Origin: Ctena decussata
Taxonomy: Eukaryota; Mollusca; Bivalvia; Lucinida; Lucinidae
Assembly: GCA_963989385.1 (NCBI GenBank)
Contig: OZ022501.1
Span: 1,436,001 to 1,500,000, forward strand
Direction: 5' to 3'
DNA: 64,000 bases
The notes beneath the pieces were generated by a model. It saw only the letters and a list, made by a program, of their open reading frames with translations. It did not search any database and was not told the DNA's origin. Shown here piece by piece: positions 46,433-58,098 of the stretch. A program made the position numbers and the translations under genes. Numbering within the stretch: position 1 is the first letter of the stretch; each line of letters starts with the position of its first letter.

Positions 46433-46755
46433 CACTGTAAAAAAATACGGTAGAATTTACGGTAGAATAACTGGAAACCGGCTGCCAGTCCTTTTACCGT
46501 TATTTTTACGGGCGTTTGCCTGTAAGGCATTGTTAGAAATCACGAAATGGAAGTTTTATGTTAACTGACCGCACTCGAAAATAACTTTGTATTGTTGAAG
46601 GGCTATCAGACCAAAACGACACCTACTCTATTCTGTCCCAATCTGCTTGATGATTCCTGCAGTTTTTACGGGCGCCCGTAAAAATAACGGTAAAAGGACT
46701 GGCAGCTGGTTGCCAGTTATTTTACCGTAAAATTTAAGGATTTTTTTTTACAGTG
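46433..46755. mobile_element. CACTG-ended MITE, copy 2, intact
   Basis: 323 bp, flanked by CA on both sides. ~90% similar to copy 1 without the nested insert; it provides the empty site for the mariner-like element. Confidence 0.85.
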
Positions 46756-47124
46756 CAGCGATTTTTCAAAATTTTGAATGACTTCAGTTAGACCAGTCAT
46801 CGATGATTGTATTCTGCTAGATTTTATTGTAAGCAGTTGTGGACTAAAATATAGGCATTGAAAAAGTGGTGGGTAACTCAAGTGGCTCAGTGTATACTGT
46901 GGAGGCAAACATCAAAGCTCTGTAAATAGATTCTAAGCGGTACAGATTTCTGTGGATCTTCTTCGCACAGAATCGTATTCGATATACATTTTAAATGTGC
47001 ACTTTTGAACCTGAATTTTAATTTCATACTAAGGTAGGCACAATATCGGGCTGCAAAGGCTTTCTTGTTGCTTTTTGGGCAGAACTGGCGCTTGATCAAA
47101 GAAGCGTAAAGAAAATTAACCTAT

Positions 47125-47230
47125 TAAGTCTGGGCACACCAGACTGAAACAACGCCGTATCAACGTCAATACAATATCACAACGTTATATTGACGCTGAT
47201 ACATCACTGTTTCAACAATATTTACCTAAT
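47125..47230. repeat. Short ACGTTGATAC-rich element
   Basis: Starts after GGGCACACCAG and carries repeated TCAACGTC/ACGTTATATTGACG and GCTGATAC motifs. Same class as 8735-8823. No gene between 46760 and 47517. Confidence 0.4.
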
Positions 47231-47517
47231 GGGATATACAAAGGCGAAGCTCCTTTTACGCAGTTACGCTGGTGCGTATTGAAATTTTGTCAAAGTGATA
47301 CAATTTCAACACGCACCTGCGTATTGGGATACTTATGGTTTGTGAACTAGATGGGATTTCAAACCAACTGCATAAAGGTAGGACATTTTGAAACATCTCA
47401 TACTTCCCCCAACCACCCTGCCGCCCATGCCCAAGGCTATAAAGCATGACAAAGCGAAAATAGCCCCCACGGTTCACTCCCCTATTACAATGTATATACT
47501 ATAACAAAATGACTTAC

Positions 47518-47697
47518 AGAAACTTTCTGCTGAAAATAACTTTCTAAGATCCTTCTCTATTTTACTACGGGACGACGACAATAAAATTTCCTTACAAGCC
47601 GCGTCGTAGAAAAACTCCCTGAAGAACGTGATAAGACTAACTATACCATATGCGCAGTTTGTTCCATGGATGTCTTGTGAAATTTCCAAAGTCTCTA
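47518..47697 (-). CDS. Candidate internal exon of an unknown gene
   Basis: A 180-bp stretch, open in one frame on the minus strand, bounded by a TTATACAG acceptor (just above 47697) and a perfect GTAAGT donor (47512-47517). The translation is hydrophobic and charged in a globular-looking pattern (HGTNCAYGIVSLITFF, then KIEKDLRKLF). No family is recognised and no companion exon is found nearby. Chance splice signals are possible. Confidence 0.25.
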
Positions 47698-49029
47698 CTG
47701 TATAAGCGTTTTGGCATGCTTTGGCCTTTTCTCAACCGACTTCACAAGGGCGGCAGGCTGGTTGGAGCATAGGCCCTATGCATAAGCCTTAAAACATGCT
47801 TTCCATTTACTTGTAGCTATCACAATACAATTATAAATATCGTCTCTTATAGATAATATATCGAGGTATTCAGGAATACACGCTTTTAGATTAATAATCA
47901 CTCCATACATGATATGTTACTTCAGAGCATATCATTTATTGACATATACTGAAAGGATTTAAAAACTTCCACTTTTTATTGCTGGCTGCTGATCTGTTCG
48001 CTCATGACAGTGTTGAATATTTAACGACAAAATGCTTGAAACTTATCAAATTTAAAGATTACGCAGTTTATTCCTTTCATTTACTTAAATGACGTCAGTA
48101 AATAAGCGTTACGTCACTAAAATGAATAAGGCGATGCCGGCGTTATCTTATGCAACACTGTTTTCGACCATTTCCTGCTGTCTTAATATTGTGACGTCAT
48201 CCACGTTGATTTGCAAGTATCATTGCGGATGATGCTGTCGCGCAAAGCCTATTACGGAGACGGCGTCGACGTTAGTTAACGTCATGACTTCTGGTTTTTA
48301 ATCTCGATTAGGTGTTTTTCTGACGGTCTTTTGAGCTTCCTGTAAACAGTGCACGTCGTCTGAGATTTTGAATTGCCGTAATTAACACATAAAATTGTCA
48401 CGCGACGTCACTTTTTGAAATTTCAGCATTTATCTGGCCCAAAACTCTGCGCCTGTTTGCGATATTTAGGCGCGGTAGGCTAAATAAAGCCACAGACCGA
48501 GTTCAAACTTTTAAAATTCAATTTGATATTGTAAGAGAAATGTTTCATCAGAAAACTGTATACATGAAGCTATTAATCTTTATGTAAACGGTACTAAGAA
48601 CACGAGGAGCACGTGCTTTTTCCTGACCGATTCGGTTGAATGATTCCAGATTCGGTATAGTGATATAATCAGGTATAAGAGAATATATATGTTATAAAAT
48701 TTTGGTGGATGTAGCTTCATTCATTTTTGAGATATTCAAAATTAATGGGTGGAAGTTTTTAAATCCTTTCAGTATATTTCCGGCATTCGAAATAACAATC
48801 TCAAAAGCCTAGTTTCATGCGAACACAGCTGCAAAATCCATTTTTCATTAATGAAAAATTCGCTTACTATTCTCGTGGAGTAAGCATGGGCGGCAGAAGT
48901 TGAATATTATAATTTGAAACTGAAACATGTGCTTAAAATATTTTGGCTTTCAGTTCGCATTAAAGTTTGGCTGACTCTTAAACCAATCAAGTTTGAATAA
49001 GAATCATTCATGACAAAGTTATCCATTAT

Positions 49030-49264
49030 TGATTGATTGATTTATTTATTGCTTTACGTCCACGGTAAACCGGGACGGTCTGTTAACCTAACCACACTAT
49101 TCCTGGGCAGGCTTAGACCTCCTAAGCGGTTAACCAGTAACTGACAACTGCCCTTCTTGTATCAGCGGAAGGAGAAACGAAAGTATGTGGCCAGACCGAT
49201 TATCGAACCCAGGACCTCTGACTTATAAGTCAGGTGAACTACCGACTGCGCTACGCGGCCCGGC
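49030..49264 (-). repeat. tRNA-Met-derived SINE, copy 1
   Basis: On the minus strand it has the GCCGGGCCGCGTAGCGC head, a CTGACTTATAAGTCAG anticodon-stem region, a B box, a body with GAATAGTGTGGTTAGG, and a (ATCA)n tail. A 22-bp part of the body is missing. AAGTTATC flanks both sides (49016-49023 and 49265-49272) as the target duplication. 47700-49015 shows no gene. Confidence 0.85.
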
Positions 49265-49420
49265 AAGTTATCGACTCCTTATGCATGTGAAGCAATTTTT
49301 TGCACAATGTGAGATCCCGGTAATATATTACTGATCGTTCCAAGGCGGCACTTTTGTTGTGTTTTCTAATGTTACGTGTTCTTGTTGTCCATGCCGGTGC
49401 TTTCGTTGTTAACCTGTTGT

Positions 49421-49482
49421 CAATCGGAGCACGCTCGGCAAATTCCGTGAATCACGGAATTGGCCGAGCGGTGTTCCGATTG
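49421..49482. repeat. 62-bp imperfect palindrome
   Basis: CAATCGGA.CACGCTCGGC and its inverse meet at AATTCCGTGA/TCACGGAATT. It lies in a region (49273-49970) with an open frame but no recognisable protein. Confidence 0.7.
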
Positions 49483-49984
49483 AACCTGTTGTGCGAGCTG
49501 TGTCTTTATACTTGGAGTAGCTGGGTGTCAGGCAAAGCGCTGTTCATTCGGTTTACCTGCGTGCCTTTTGTAGCTGCTGTCAGTGAGTATCTTTCCCTTT
49601 TGGTTTTGGGGGCGAGATATTGGATCCTGATTGTACGTGCATTAGCTCTTGATTGGTGCCTATCTTTTCACTATGAAGTGAAAGAAGTAATGGAGTGATC
49701 GCAAAACTTCTGTGATATCTTGTACTATGAGTCGAATAGCATTGTTTAATTTTGGCTTTCCACTGACAGAAGCTTGAAGTCAGCCTGGGAGGTGTCCTGT
49801 TTAAGTTACTAGTCTTTAAGTAAAACTAGAAGGGGTGGGTGGAGTTCTTAGCCTTGGCAGGCAGTCCACCTAGGAGTTCATTGGTAGGTCTTTAAACAAA
49901 ATCTATTAACAAAGCTGTGAACACAGCGCCATTGGGCGGAAGTCTTCCTAGAAGAAATCAACAGCCAGAGTGGAACTCAAATCT

Positions 49985-50092
49985 AAATCTGCCAGCAAAG
50001 GCTCTGATCAGACTGTGCGGATGCGCAGGCTGGTCTGAACCTTTGCTGTTCGCATATTCGTAAACTCCCTTTTCTCGTGACGTGTCTCATTT
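49985..50092. mobile_element. Right half of a palindromic MITE
   Basis: Contains tctgatcagactgtgcggatgcgcaggctgg and ends ttctcgtgacgtgtctcat, similar to the right arm of the GAGCCGCGACACG family. The left arm is missing. Confidence 0.5.
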
Positions 50093-50394
50093 ACAGAACA
50101 CTCGACGTGCTTCTGATCGTGACCCCGATAAAATATGAACTACTTAGAGGGTGGAAGTTTCAAAAAAAAAAAATGGTTTGAAACTAAAGCAGGAGTTGTG
50201 GCAACAAGATTGTTCTGAACGAACAGATAATAGAGCTGTGACCCCGGCAGAATGACCCCGATAAAATGCGACCCACTTCAGACACTGATAACAATATCAA
50301 ATTAAAGTAGATTGAAAACTAAAACAAAAAGTTTTCAAATCTCACCGTGCTGGACAAAGTTACTGGCCGGGCACAAATATGGAACACACAAAAT

Positions 50395-50495
50395 TACATA
50401 CAAACACACAAACGCACACATGGACAGGGTAAACTCTATATGCCCTTCCGCCATTTCCTTGGGTGGGTGGGGGGGATGAGGCGGGGAGGACATAA
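50395..50495 (+). repeat. 3' end of a pearl/HINE-like element
   Basis: CA-rich microsatellite, then ATATGCCC.TCCGCC and a G-run closing in GGACATAAAG as a hairpin. A second element of the class begins 8 bp later. 50100-50390 has short repeats only. Confidence 0.5.
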
Positions 50496-50502
50496 AGTTA
50501 TA

Positions 50503-51820
50503 ACTAGAAATGTTTTTCAGAGAAAAACTGATGTCCCCCCACCAGCCCATTTCCAAAGCCTCCTGATGAATAAAAAGCCTGTACAATCAAAATACTAGGC
50601 AAATTTGGTGAAAATCCATCCACTGGTTCTGAAGATATCCATCATAGATGACTATTTCCTTGCAAATGAGGTCAAAATCTAATCAGCTCTTAAAGTTGAC
50701 CCAATGATGTATCCATGCAAGTTTGGTGAAATTCCATTCTAAGTCTGCCAGTGACCTTGAAAATGAGGTCAAGGTCACCAAAATCTAATCAGCTCTTAAA
50801 GTTGACCCAATGACATATCCATGCAAGTTTTGGTGATATTCCATCCATTGATTCAGGAGATATAGTGAGTACACAAATTGTCATCTAAGTCTGCCAGAGA
50901 CCTTGAAAATGAGGTCAATGTCACCAAAATCTAATCAGCTCTTAAAGTTGACCCAATGATGTATCCATGCAAGGTTGGTGAAATTCCATCCATTGGTTCA
51001 AGAGATATAGTGGGTACAAGAAAATGTCATCTAAGCCCTCCAGTGACCTTGCAAATGAGGTCAAGGTCACCAAACTCTTCTCAGCTCTTAAACCTGTTTA
51101 AATGATGTATCCATGCAAGTTTGGTGAAATTTTATCCATTGGTTCAAGAGATATCATGGGTACAAGAAACTGTCATCTACGTCCTCCAGTGACCTTAAAA
51201 ATGAGGTCAAGGTCACCAAAATCTAATCAGCTCTTAAACTTGTCCCAGTGATGTATCTATGCAAGTTTGGTGAAATTCCATCCATTGGTTCAGGTTATAG
51301 TGGGTACAAGAAAATGTCATCTAAGCCCTCCAGTTACCTTGCAAATGAGGTCAAGGTAACCAAAATCTTCTCAGCTCTTAAACCTGTCCCAATGATGCAT
51401 CCATGCAAGTTTGGTGTAATTCCATCCATTGGTTCAAGAGATATCGTGGGTACAAGAAATTGTCATCTAATTCCTGCAGTTTTTAAGGTCAAGGTCACCA
51501 AAATCTAATCAGCTCTTAAACTTGTCCCAAAGATATATCCATGCAAGTTTGGTGAAATTCCACCCATTGATTTAGGAGATATTGTGCATACAAGAAATTT
51601 TCACGCCATTTAAGTCCTCCTGTGACCTTGAAAACGAGGTCAAGGTCACCAAAATCTAATCAGCTCTTAAACTTGTCCCAATGATATATCCATGCAAGTT
51701 TGGTGAAATTCCAACCATTGGTTCAGGAGATATTGTGCATACAAGAAATTTTCACGCCATTTAAGTCCTCCTGTGACCTTGAAAACGAGGTCAAGGTCAC
51801 CAAAATCTAATCAGCTCTTA
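50503..51820 (+). repeat. Pearl/HINE-like element with ~8 core units
   Basis: The 5' end is ACTAGAAATGTTTTTCAGAG, followed by GATGTCCCCCC. ~150-bp core units, each with 'aaggtcaccaaaatctaatcagctc', recur from about 50660 to 51810. The last three units match 1-450 in order. The 3' tail is replaced by a SINE. Confidence 0.75.
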
Positions 51821-52017
51821 CACACTATTCCTGGGCAGGCTTAGACCTTCTAAGCGGTTAACCAGTACTAAGTGCACATACTTTCGCTAGTAACTGACAA
51901 CTGCCCTTCTTGAATCAGCGGAAGGAGAAACGAAAGTATGTGGCCAGACCGGGATTCGAACCCAGGACCTCTGACTTACGAGTCAGGTGCCCTACCGATT
52001 GCGCTACCCGGCCCGGC
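51821..52017 (-). repeat. tRNA-Met-derived SINE, copy 2 (tail lost)
   Basis: Same head and body as the other copies (minus strand), with CTGACTCGTAAGTCAG in the anticodon arm. The 3' tail after GAATAGTGTG is absent and it abuts the pearl-like array directly. 52020-52298 is homologous to 797-1060 and holds no gene. Confidence 0.8.
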
Positions 52018-52298
52018 ACTAAGAGGAGGTACTGAACTTCTGCAATACATTAAAATATACTATATATGATATACAACAAGAAAAAATGCAAATTGCAGTA
52101 TTTTAGAGTACACGGTGCTTCCTTAGATCAGTTAACAACAATTATTCAGACAGTTAGACTGCTGGAAATACGGTGTCTCATGTGTCGCATATTTTGTTTT
52201 TCAAATAAACAGTGACTGCTTTTCAGGGGCCGTAATCAGTACTTAGAGTTTTTGTCATTGCTCTTTTCTCATTGTCCTCAATGTCTAAGATAATAAAT

Positions 52299-52534
52299 GA
52301 GCCACGACACGACAAAACCAACAACGTGGTTGTGCGCCCAGCGCAGACTCAGATCAGCCTGGGCATCCGCCCAGTCTGATCAGAGTCTTCGCTGTCCGCA
52401 TGGAGGTAGCTCAGACCCTTAGCTACCCTTTGAGCACTTAACGAAGAATCTGGTCAAACTTGGCAGATGCCCAGGCTGATCTGAGTCTGCGCTGGGCGCA
52501 CAACCACATCGTTGGTTTTGTCGTGTCGCGGCTC
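52299..52534. mobile_element. Palindromic MITE, family GAGCCGCGACACG, copy 7
   Basis: Full-length, close to consensus. It inserted in copy B only (the A block at about 1075 lacks it). It lies ~270 bp downstream of the regucalcin B stop. Confidence 0.85.
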
Positions 52535-52804
52535 AAATAATCCATGCCGAACCAAAGTCGGAAAAACATAGATTTAAAAAAATTAAAATTCTGCCACTTA
52601 AAATAATTACTGCAACTGTCCTAAGAATAATAAATTATGGTTTTACAACTTGGAAATGTGTCAAAAGATGCAGATGGAATTGAAAACGTGTAGACCCTGA
52701 TAAGACTCTCCTTCAGGACCAGCCTGTTGGCTTAGACCTGTCTGTCCCATTAATTAGCATTCTGCTGTAAACAAGAGAGTCGTAAAGTGCAGTTTAGAAA
52801 ATTA

Positions 52805-53010
52805 TCATCCCTCATAAATGTTGGCCGGAGTTCCCTTGAACCCCAAACCAGTGACTCTGAACACGGACCCGGCCAGAGGGGTGGCAACTTTCTCTTCCTC
52901 TGTCATTCCCCATCTTCCGCACGTGACAAACAGTTCATCCAAGTTCTTGCCACCCCAGCAACAGGAGGTAGTTCTTCTGGCGGGGAAACTCACACTCGTC
53001 AGCTCCTTAC
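52805..53010 (-). CDS. rgn: Regucalcin-like copy B, exon 5 (complete C-terminus)
   Basis: 206-bp terminal exon. The acceptor is at 53011-53012 and the stop TGA at 52805-52807. It carries the TTSCCWGG motif, NLDELFVT, then PLAGSVFRVTGLG and a final YEG. The ending LAG...TGLGxKG is the canonical C-terminus of the family. With an exon 1 like copy A's, the protein would be 301 residues, matching the usual ~299. The plus strand of this exon is also open, which is a compositional shadow. Confidence 0.92.
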
Positions 53011-53175
53011 CTGCAGTTGAAATGCACAGCAGAATAATTATGCCTTGATCTTTTCTCGACAAAAGGACCGTGGGCTTACCCGGCGAAATTTGAAATATTA
53101 AAAAAGGCGTTTGATTTAGAAGCGAAAACAGATGCCTCCCCCCCCTCCCCCCACACACACCAATAAAAATTACAA

Positions 53176-53381
53176 ATGAGCACCAACAAAGTGGCAGTGT
53201 GCGCAGCGATGACTCAGATCAGCATGGGCACCCAGTCTGACTAGTCTTCGCTTCGCGTTTAAAGGGTAGCTAAGGGTCTAGCTTTCTCCATGCGGATAGC
53301 AAAGATGGGCGGATGCCCATGCTGATCTGAATCTTCGCTGGGTGCACATGCCACTTTGTTGGTTTTCTCGTGTCGCGGCTC
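53176..53381. mobile_element. Palindromic MITE, family GAGCCGCGACACG, copy 8
   Basis: Shortened left end; intact right end (tctcgtgtcgcggctca). Corresponds to copy 1 (1868-2100) of block A. Confidence 0.75.
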
Positions 53382-53888
53382 AAATGAGTTCCATAAAAAG
53401 CATTAAAGCATTCATAAGAACATAGAAAATAGTGAATATTTTTTCTTCACGGCGGCCATCTTGAAAATATATTTTTTTTTTGGTGGCCAACGCTATTCTT
53501 CTAGGGAGCCCGCATTGCAAATTTGGTGCTTGTATCACTAAGTGAACTATTTTAGACATATCCCACTTCACTAGGTGGGCCGGGTTAATAAAATCTCATC
53601 AGCGACCCTGCAATAGTCTGGCAACAAAAGCTAGTGAAAAACAGGTCAAATAAGCAGTCGATTCAAAAACTGGTATATACCAAATAGGGGTCCAAATTTA
53701 TATATATAAAAATAATGTCTAGAATATACCTCAATTCATTATTAAATCAAATTTCTCGGAATATCCCGGTGATCTCAATGCACCAAAGGTAAAATATAAA
53801 CTGCACAGTGGGTGATATACGGAGAGATGTTTTACGGCCGCCAAACGGCACAACACCAGCTGCAGCTATTGCGAATAAAAATCATAAA

Positions 53889-54040
53889 TGAACCGCGAAA
53901 CGAGAAAAGCAAAAAAGTGGTTATGCGCCCAGCGCAGATTCAGATAAGCCTGGGCATCAGCCCAGTCTGATCAGTCATCGCTGTCCGCACCGAGGTAGCT
54001 CAGACCCTTAGCTTTCTTTGTTTTCTCGTGTCGCGGCTCA
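53889..54040. mobile_element. Palindromic MITE, family GAGCCGCGACACG, copy 9 (deleted)
   Basis: Left arm complete (aaccgcgaaacgag...), right arm reduced to ttgttttctcgtgtcgcggctca. Confidence 0.7.
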
Positions 54041-54121
54041 AATGAGTTCCAAACCCACCTCTATCCCATATAAAGCTTCTGTTCTAATATTTGCATGAGT
54101 GGATCGTCAAACAAAACCATT

Positions 54122-54587
54122 TGAGCTGCGACACGACAAAACCAACAAAATGGCATGTGCGCTCAACGAAGACTTTGATCAGTCTTGGCATCCGCCCAGT
54201 CTGATCAGAGTCTTGGCTCCGAGGTTATAAAAATGGAGTACATTCTCAAACTCAAAATAAAGCACACTGATTGGCTGCTTCCGAGCACATGCTCGGAAGC
54301 AGCCAATCAGTGTGCTTTAGCATGCTCGGAAGCAGCCAATCAGTGTGCTTTATTTTGAGTTTGATGTGCTCGGAAGCAGCCAATCAGTGTGCTTTATTTT
54401 GAGTTTGAGAATGTACTCAAGCTTTATAACCTCCAGGCTTGGTTGTCCGCATGGAGCTAGCTCAGACCCTTAGCTACCCTTTCAATGCACAGCGAAGACT
54501 CTGACCAGACTGGGCCGCTGCCCAGGCTGACCTGAGTGTTCACTGAGTGCACATGCCACTTTGTTGGTTTTCTCGTGTCACGGCTCA
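54122..54587. mobile_element. Palindromic MITE, copy 10, carrying a nested fold-back
   Basis: The two arms (54122-54220 and 54433-54587) match the family. They are separated by the nested element at 54221-54432. Confidence 0.8.
54221..54432. mobile_element. Nested fold-back with internal AGCCAATCAGTGTGC repeats
   Basis: Ends GAGGTTATAAA and TTTATAACCTC. Inside are four copies of GCTCGGAAGCAGCCAATCAG-type units, one inverted with respect to the other three. It looks like a hairpin element with a tandemly expanded arm. Each unit carries CCAAT, so the element could act as a promoter if transcribed (inference). Confidence 0.75.
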
Positions 54588-55221
54588 TTTTTGGCAAGGG
54601 GTAATTCGTAGTTAGAAACAAATTTGGGGTTTCGGTTCTTGTTATCTGTGCATTTTGTGACATAGTTTTATATGCGTACTAAGTTTTGTGAAAATATCTT
54701 CATCAACTCAATATAAAAACTAACAAAGGGACATTATTCCTTATAAACTGAAAGTGAAGTTATGGTCCTTGGCTCTGTTGCATCAAATGATGGTGTTCTC
54801 AATTTATACCATGCTTTCTGAAAATATCCTCAACGGTTTTAAAGTTGTATGAGTAGTTTTATTTCCTATAAAACATCAACAAAGGGTCATAAAGTCATAA
54901 AAAAAAGATTGTAAATTTATGGTTTTTGTTCTTTGCATGCTTTAAATTTGTACCCTGTTTTGTGACAATACCTTCATTTTTTTTTTAATTTGGGGTAACA
55001 CCACCGCCATATAAAAATTAACAAATTAGCATGACTCTGTCAAAAACGGAAATAGAATTAGGGTTCTAATTCTTTGAGCATCGCCTGTTTATGTTTTATA
55101 CTAAGTTTTGTAAAGATTTTCTTCATACGTTTAAGAACAATGGGGCTAGCTAAAGTTGCTATAGCTTTGTGTCTTCAGTAATAAAGTGGCTGTTATGCTG
55201 ACCTGGTTGTAAAATATGTTA

Positions 55222-55551
<330 letters not shown>

Positions 55552-55611
55552 TCAGGCTTTTGTCACACAGCTCAAAACATCTAAGACACTGACGTAGCTC
55601 GAAATGTAAAA

Positions 55612-55846
55612 TGAGCCGCGATACGACATAACCAACAAAGTGGCAAGTGCGCCCAGTAAAGACTCAGATTAGCCTGGACAGCCGGCCAGTTTGATAAGAG
55701 CCTGCGTTGTACGCTTAATGTGGTAGCTAAGGGTCTAAGCTAGCTCCATGCATACAGCAAAGACTCTGATCAGACTGAGCGGATACCCAGGCTGATCTGA
55801 GTCTTCGCTGGGTGCCACTTTGATTGTTTTGTCGTGTCGCGGCTCA
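55612..55846. mobile_element. Palindromic MITE, family GAGCCGCGACACG, copy 11
   Basis: Orthologous to 3356-3591; full length. Confidence 0.85.
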
Positions 55847-56301
55847 AATGTAAAACAAAAAGAGTAGTTGCGATATAACACTTTCAGCGACAAAACGCAT
55901 ATAGTTGAATTTCAGCCGCCTCATCTAAATCTGTAATGTTTGCCCTGTAGGTTTTGAAGTTTTCAATATACATGTACTATAGCTTGGACGAAACATTTTG
56001 TCGTCTGCTTTTTAGCGCTTTTGAGGGTTAATAAAGAGGCACTTCAACAGACGACCGACCGCCTTGGGGCGGTCCGTAACGAAGTCTACATATTGGGAAC
56101 ACTTCCGACTCAGATCAGACTGCTCCTAAAGGAGCAGCCTGATCATGATGATCACTGTCTGCCACTCCACCTGCATCTTTTAAACCCATTACTTCATTGT
56201 AAATCTAAACTGTTCCATTTTAGGACAATAACGGTAATATTTTAGGTGCCACAATTTTTTGTCTAATTTTATGGAAGCTCTTATGCAGCTGCATACATAA
56301 C

Positions 56302-56515
56302 TGAGCCGCGACACAACAAAACCAACAAAGTGGCATGTGCGCCCAGCAAAGACTCAGATCAGAGTCTTCACTGTCCGCATGGATGTAGGTTAGACCCTAA
56401 GCTACTAATTAAGCGCTTAGCGAAGAGTCTGATCAAACTGGACGGATGCCCAGGCTGATGGGAGTCTTCGCTGGACGCACATGCCACTTTGTTGGTTTTG
56501 TCGTGTCGCGGCTCA
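56302..56515. mobile_element. Palindromic MITE, family GAGCCGCGACACG, copy 12
   Basis: Orthologous to 4038-4251; full length. Lies 47 bp from the exon 3 donor. Confidence 0.85.
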
Positions 56516-56561
56516 TTTATTATGCTTAAAGAATGCTAGAATTTGGTGGGAAACTACTCAC

Positions 56562-56777
56562 TCATTGTTCCTGTGGCTAAGTCGAAGTCATATGCCCAGA
56601 CTTTTCTCGGTATGGAGTCGATATAATACATGGTTTTATTATCCGCTGACCAGGCGAGACCGTTAGAAATCGTGATATTCTCTCTGTGTTTTCGTATAGT
56701 GCCGTCCCGCTCGAACGAATAGAGTGAGGAAATGGGTAGCCCCGGGTTATCTAGGGGTACCACTTTTCCCATTGTAC
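56562..56777 (-). CDS. rgn: Regucalcin-like copy B, exon 3
   Basis: 216-bp phase 1-1 exon, acceptor TTTTTCAG, donor GTGAGT. It holds GTMGKVVPLDNP, ISNGLAW (metal ligand Asn) and MYYIDS. Three residues differ from copy A. Confidence 0.92.
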
Positions 56778-57127
56778 CTGAAAAAGGACCGTAGTAGGTA
56801 CATATTCTAAATAAAAATTATCGAGACCAACAATTTTTTTAACATTCATTTTCGACGAGGACGATTTTTGAGCACACGTTCGATGGACCAAGAAAATATT
56901 AATGCATACAAAAATATGGTTGGCACATATTCTTGCATCATTATAAACAAATACACTGACGAAATAGGTTGAAAATAAGAAGAAAAATGTTTGTCAAGTT
57001 CGCTACTTCTAGTGACGAAAGTCACATGACGTAAAACGTCGCGTCGAAGTTGTTGATAAGCACGAACCCGCATTTTTGTCTCTCAAAATCAATCATGCTG
57101 TGGTCCAGCATGTGAATAATCACCAGC

Positions 57128-57230
57128 GGGCACATAACGTCAAAGTGACGTCGAACTGCCGTTTATACGACGTCATGACGTCGCATCGACGTCAGTTTGA
57201 CGTCATTACGACGACATGTGCCTACTGGGT
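57128..57230. repeat. ACGTC-palindrome short element in intron 2 of copy B
   Basis: CGGGCACATAACGTC at the left and ACATGTGCCTACTGGG at the right, with about nine ACGTC/GACGT motifs inside. Orthologous to 33728-33812. Confidence 0.6.
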
Positions 57231-57816
57231 CAAAGCACGAAACCATGCACAAACAACATGCTAATCTCCTTGTTTGACTATAGATTTTGCTCCATTCGAA
57301 CTCGGCCTACTAAATTCATGTCACAGCTTTCAATGCAAGAGCGTCGTATCAAAGTCGACACGCTGATGCGTCAGCCTAGTTGCGTTGACGCCGATACATG
57401 GCTACATCCACATGTTGTGTCTGCGGGAACACACCGGAAAGGCGGCTGTCAGAGTGTTTTTCCCCCTCCCCCCCCCCACCCCCCCCCCCCCCCGGAAAAA
57501 TGGCAATAGGAAGAATGACTATATAGCGGATTGTCCGGACCTCATAGAGCAACCTTTCCCCCATAGTCCTTTTTCCCCCACCTGAAATGACCTATTAGAG
57601 AATTTGGTACGGCTATTGGTATTTTGTGGAACGGAATGAAACGGAACGGCATGGAACAGAGACATTTTACGAAATTAACTGCATTGGAAATGTTTTTTTT
57701 TCTTTAAGGGAGGTAATAAAATCGATTTATTCCGAAAAAAAAATGCAAATTTACCGACATATCTTTTATAATAATAAATAATTACTTATCAAGAAAATAG
57801 GTTGTTGTGATTTCTT

Positions 57817-57915
57817 TGGACGGACACACGGCGCCAAGTGTGTGCAACTATGGTTACGTACCGTTGAGCCACTTGGGTAACGTCGATAAGAGAATTGAAC
57901 TGAACTGAACTGATG
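57817..57915 (+). repeat. Short dispersed repeat, copy 1 (ggacggacacacggcgcc)
   Basis: ~95-bp sequence beginning GGACGGACACACGGCGCC and ending in GAATTGAACTGAAC. The second copy is at 59907-60003. The arms ACACAC..GTGTGTG pair. Possibly a short SINE. Confidence 0.6.
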
Positions 57916-58025
57916 TGATTTCTTCCCATCGCAAAGATCCATACACATACAGACGCATACAAGCTTACAGGAAGCTGAACGGGTTCTTTGTCCAGTCGTG
58001 TTTGATTCAGCGGAAGTGCATTAAT

Positions 58026-58098
58026 TTGGGCTCTCCCATCGGGACACAAGTCTGATTTAATAATTAAATCAGACTTGTGTCCCGATGGGAGAGCCCAA
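58026..58098. repeat. 73-bp perfect palindrome
   Basis: TTGGGCTCTCCCATCGGG at the left and its exact inverse at the right. The arms are 36 bp with a single central base and I see no mismatch. Confidence 0.95.

Noticed and set aside
52787..53048. Plus-strand frames of 76-77 codons
   Set aside because: Antisense shadows of regucalcin exon 5, which is supported by homology, splice sites and the paralogue.
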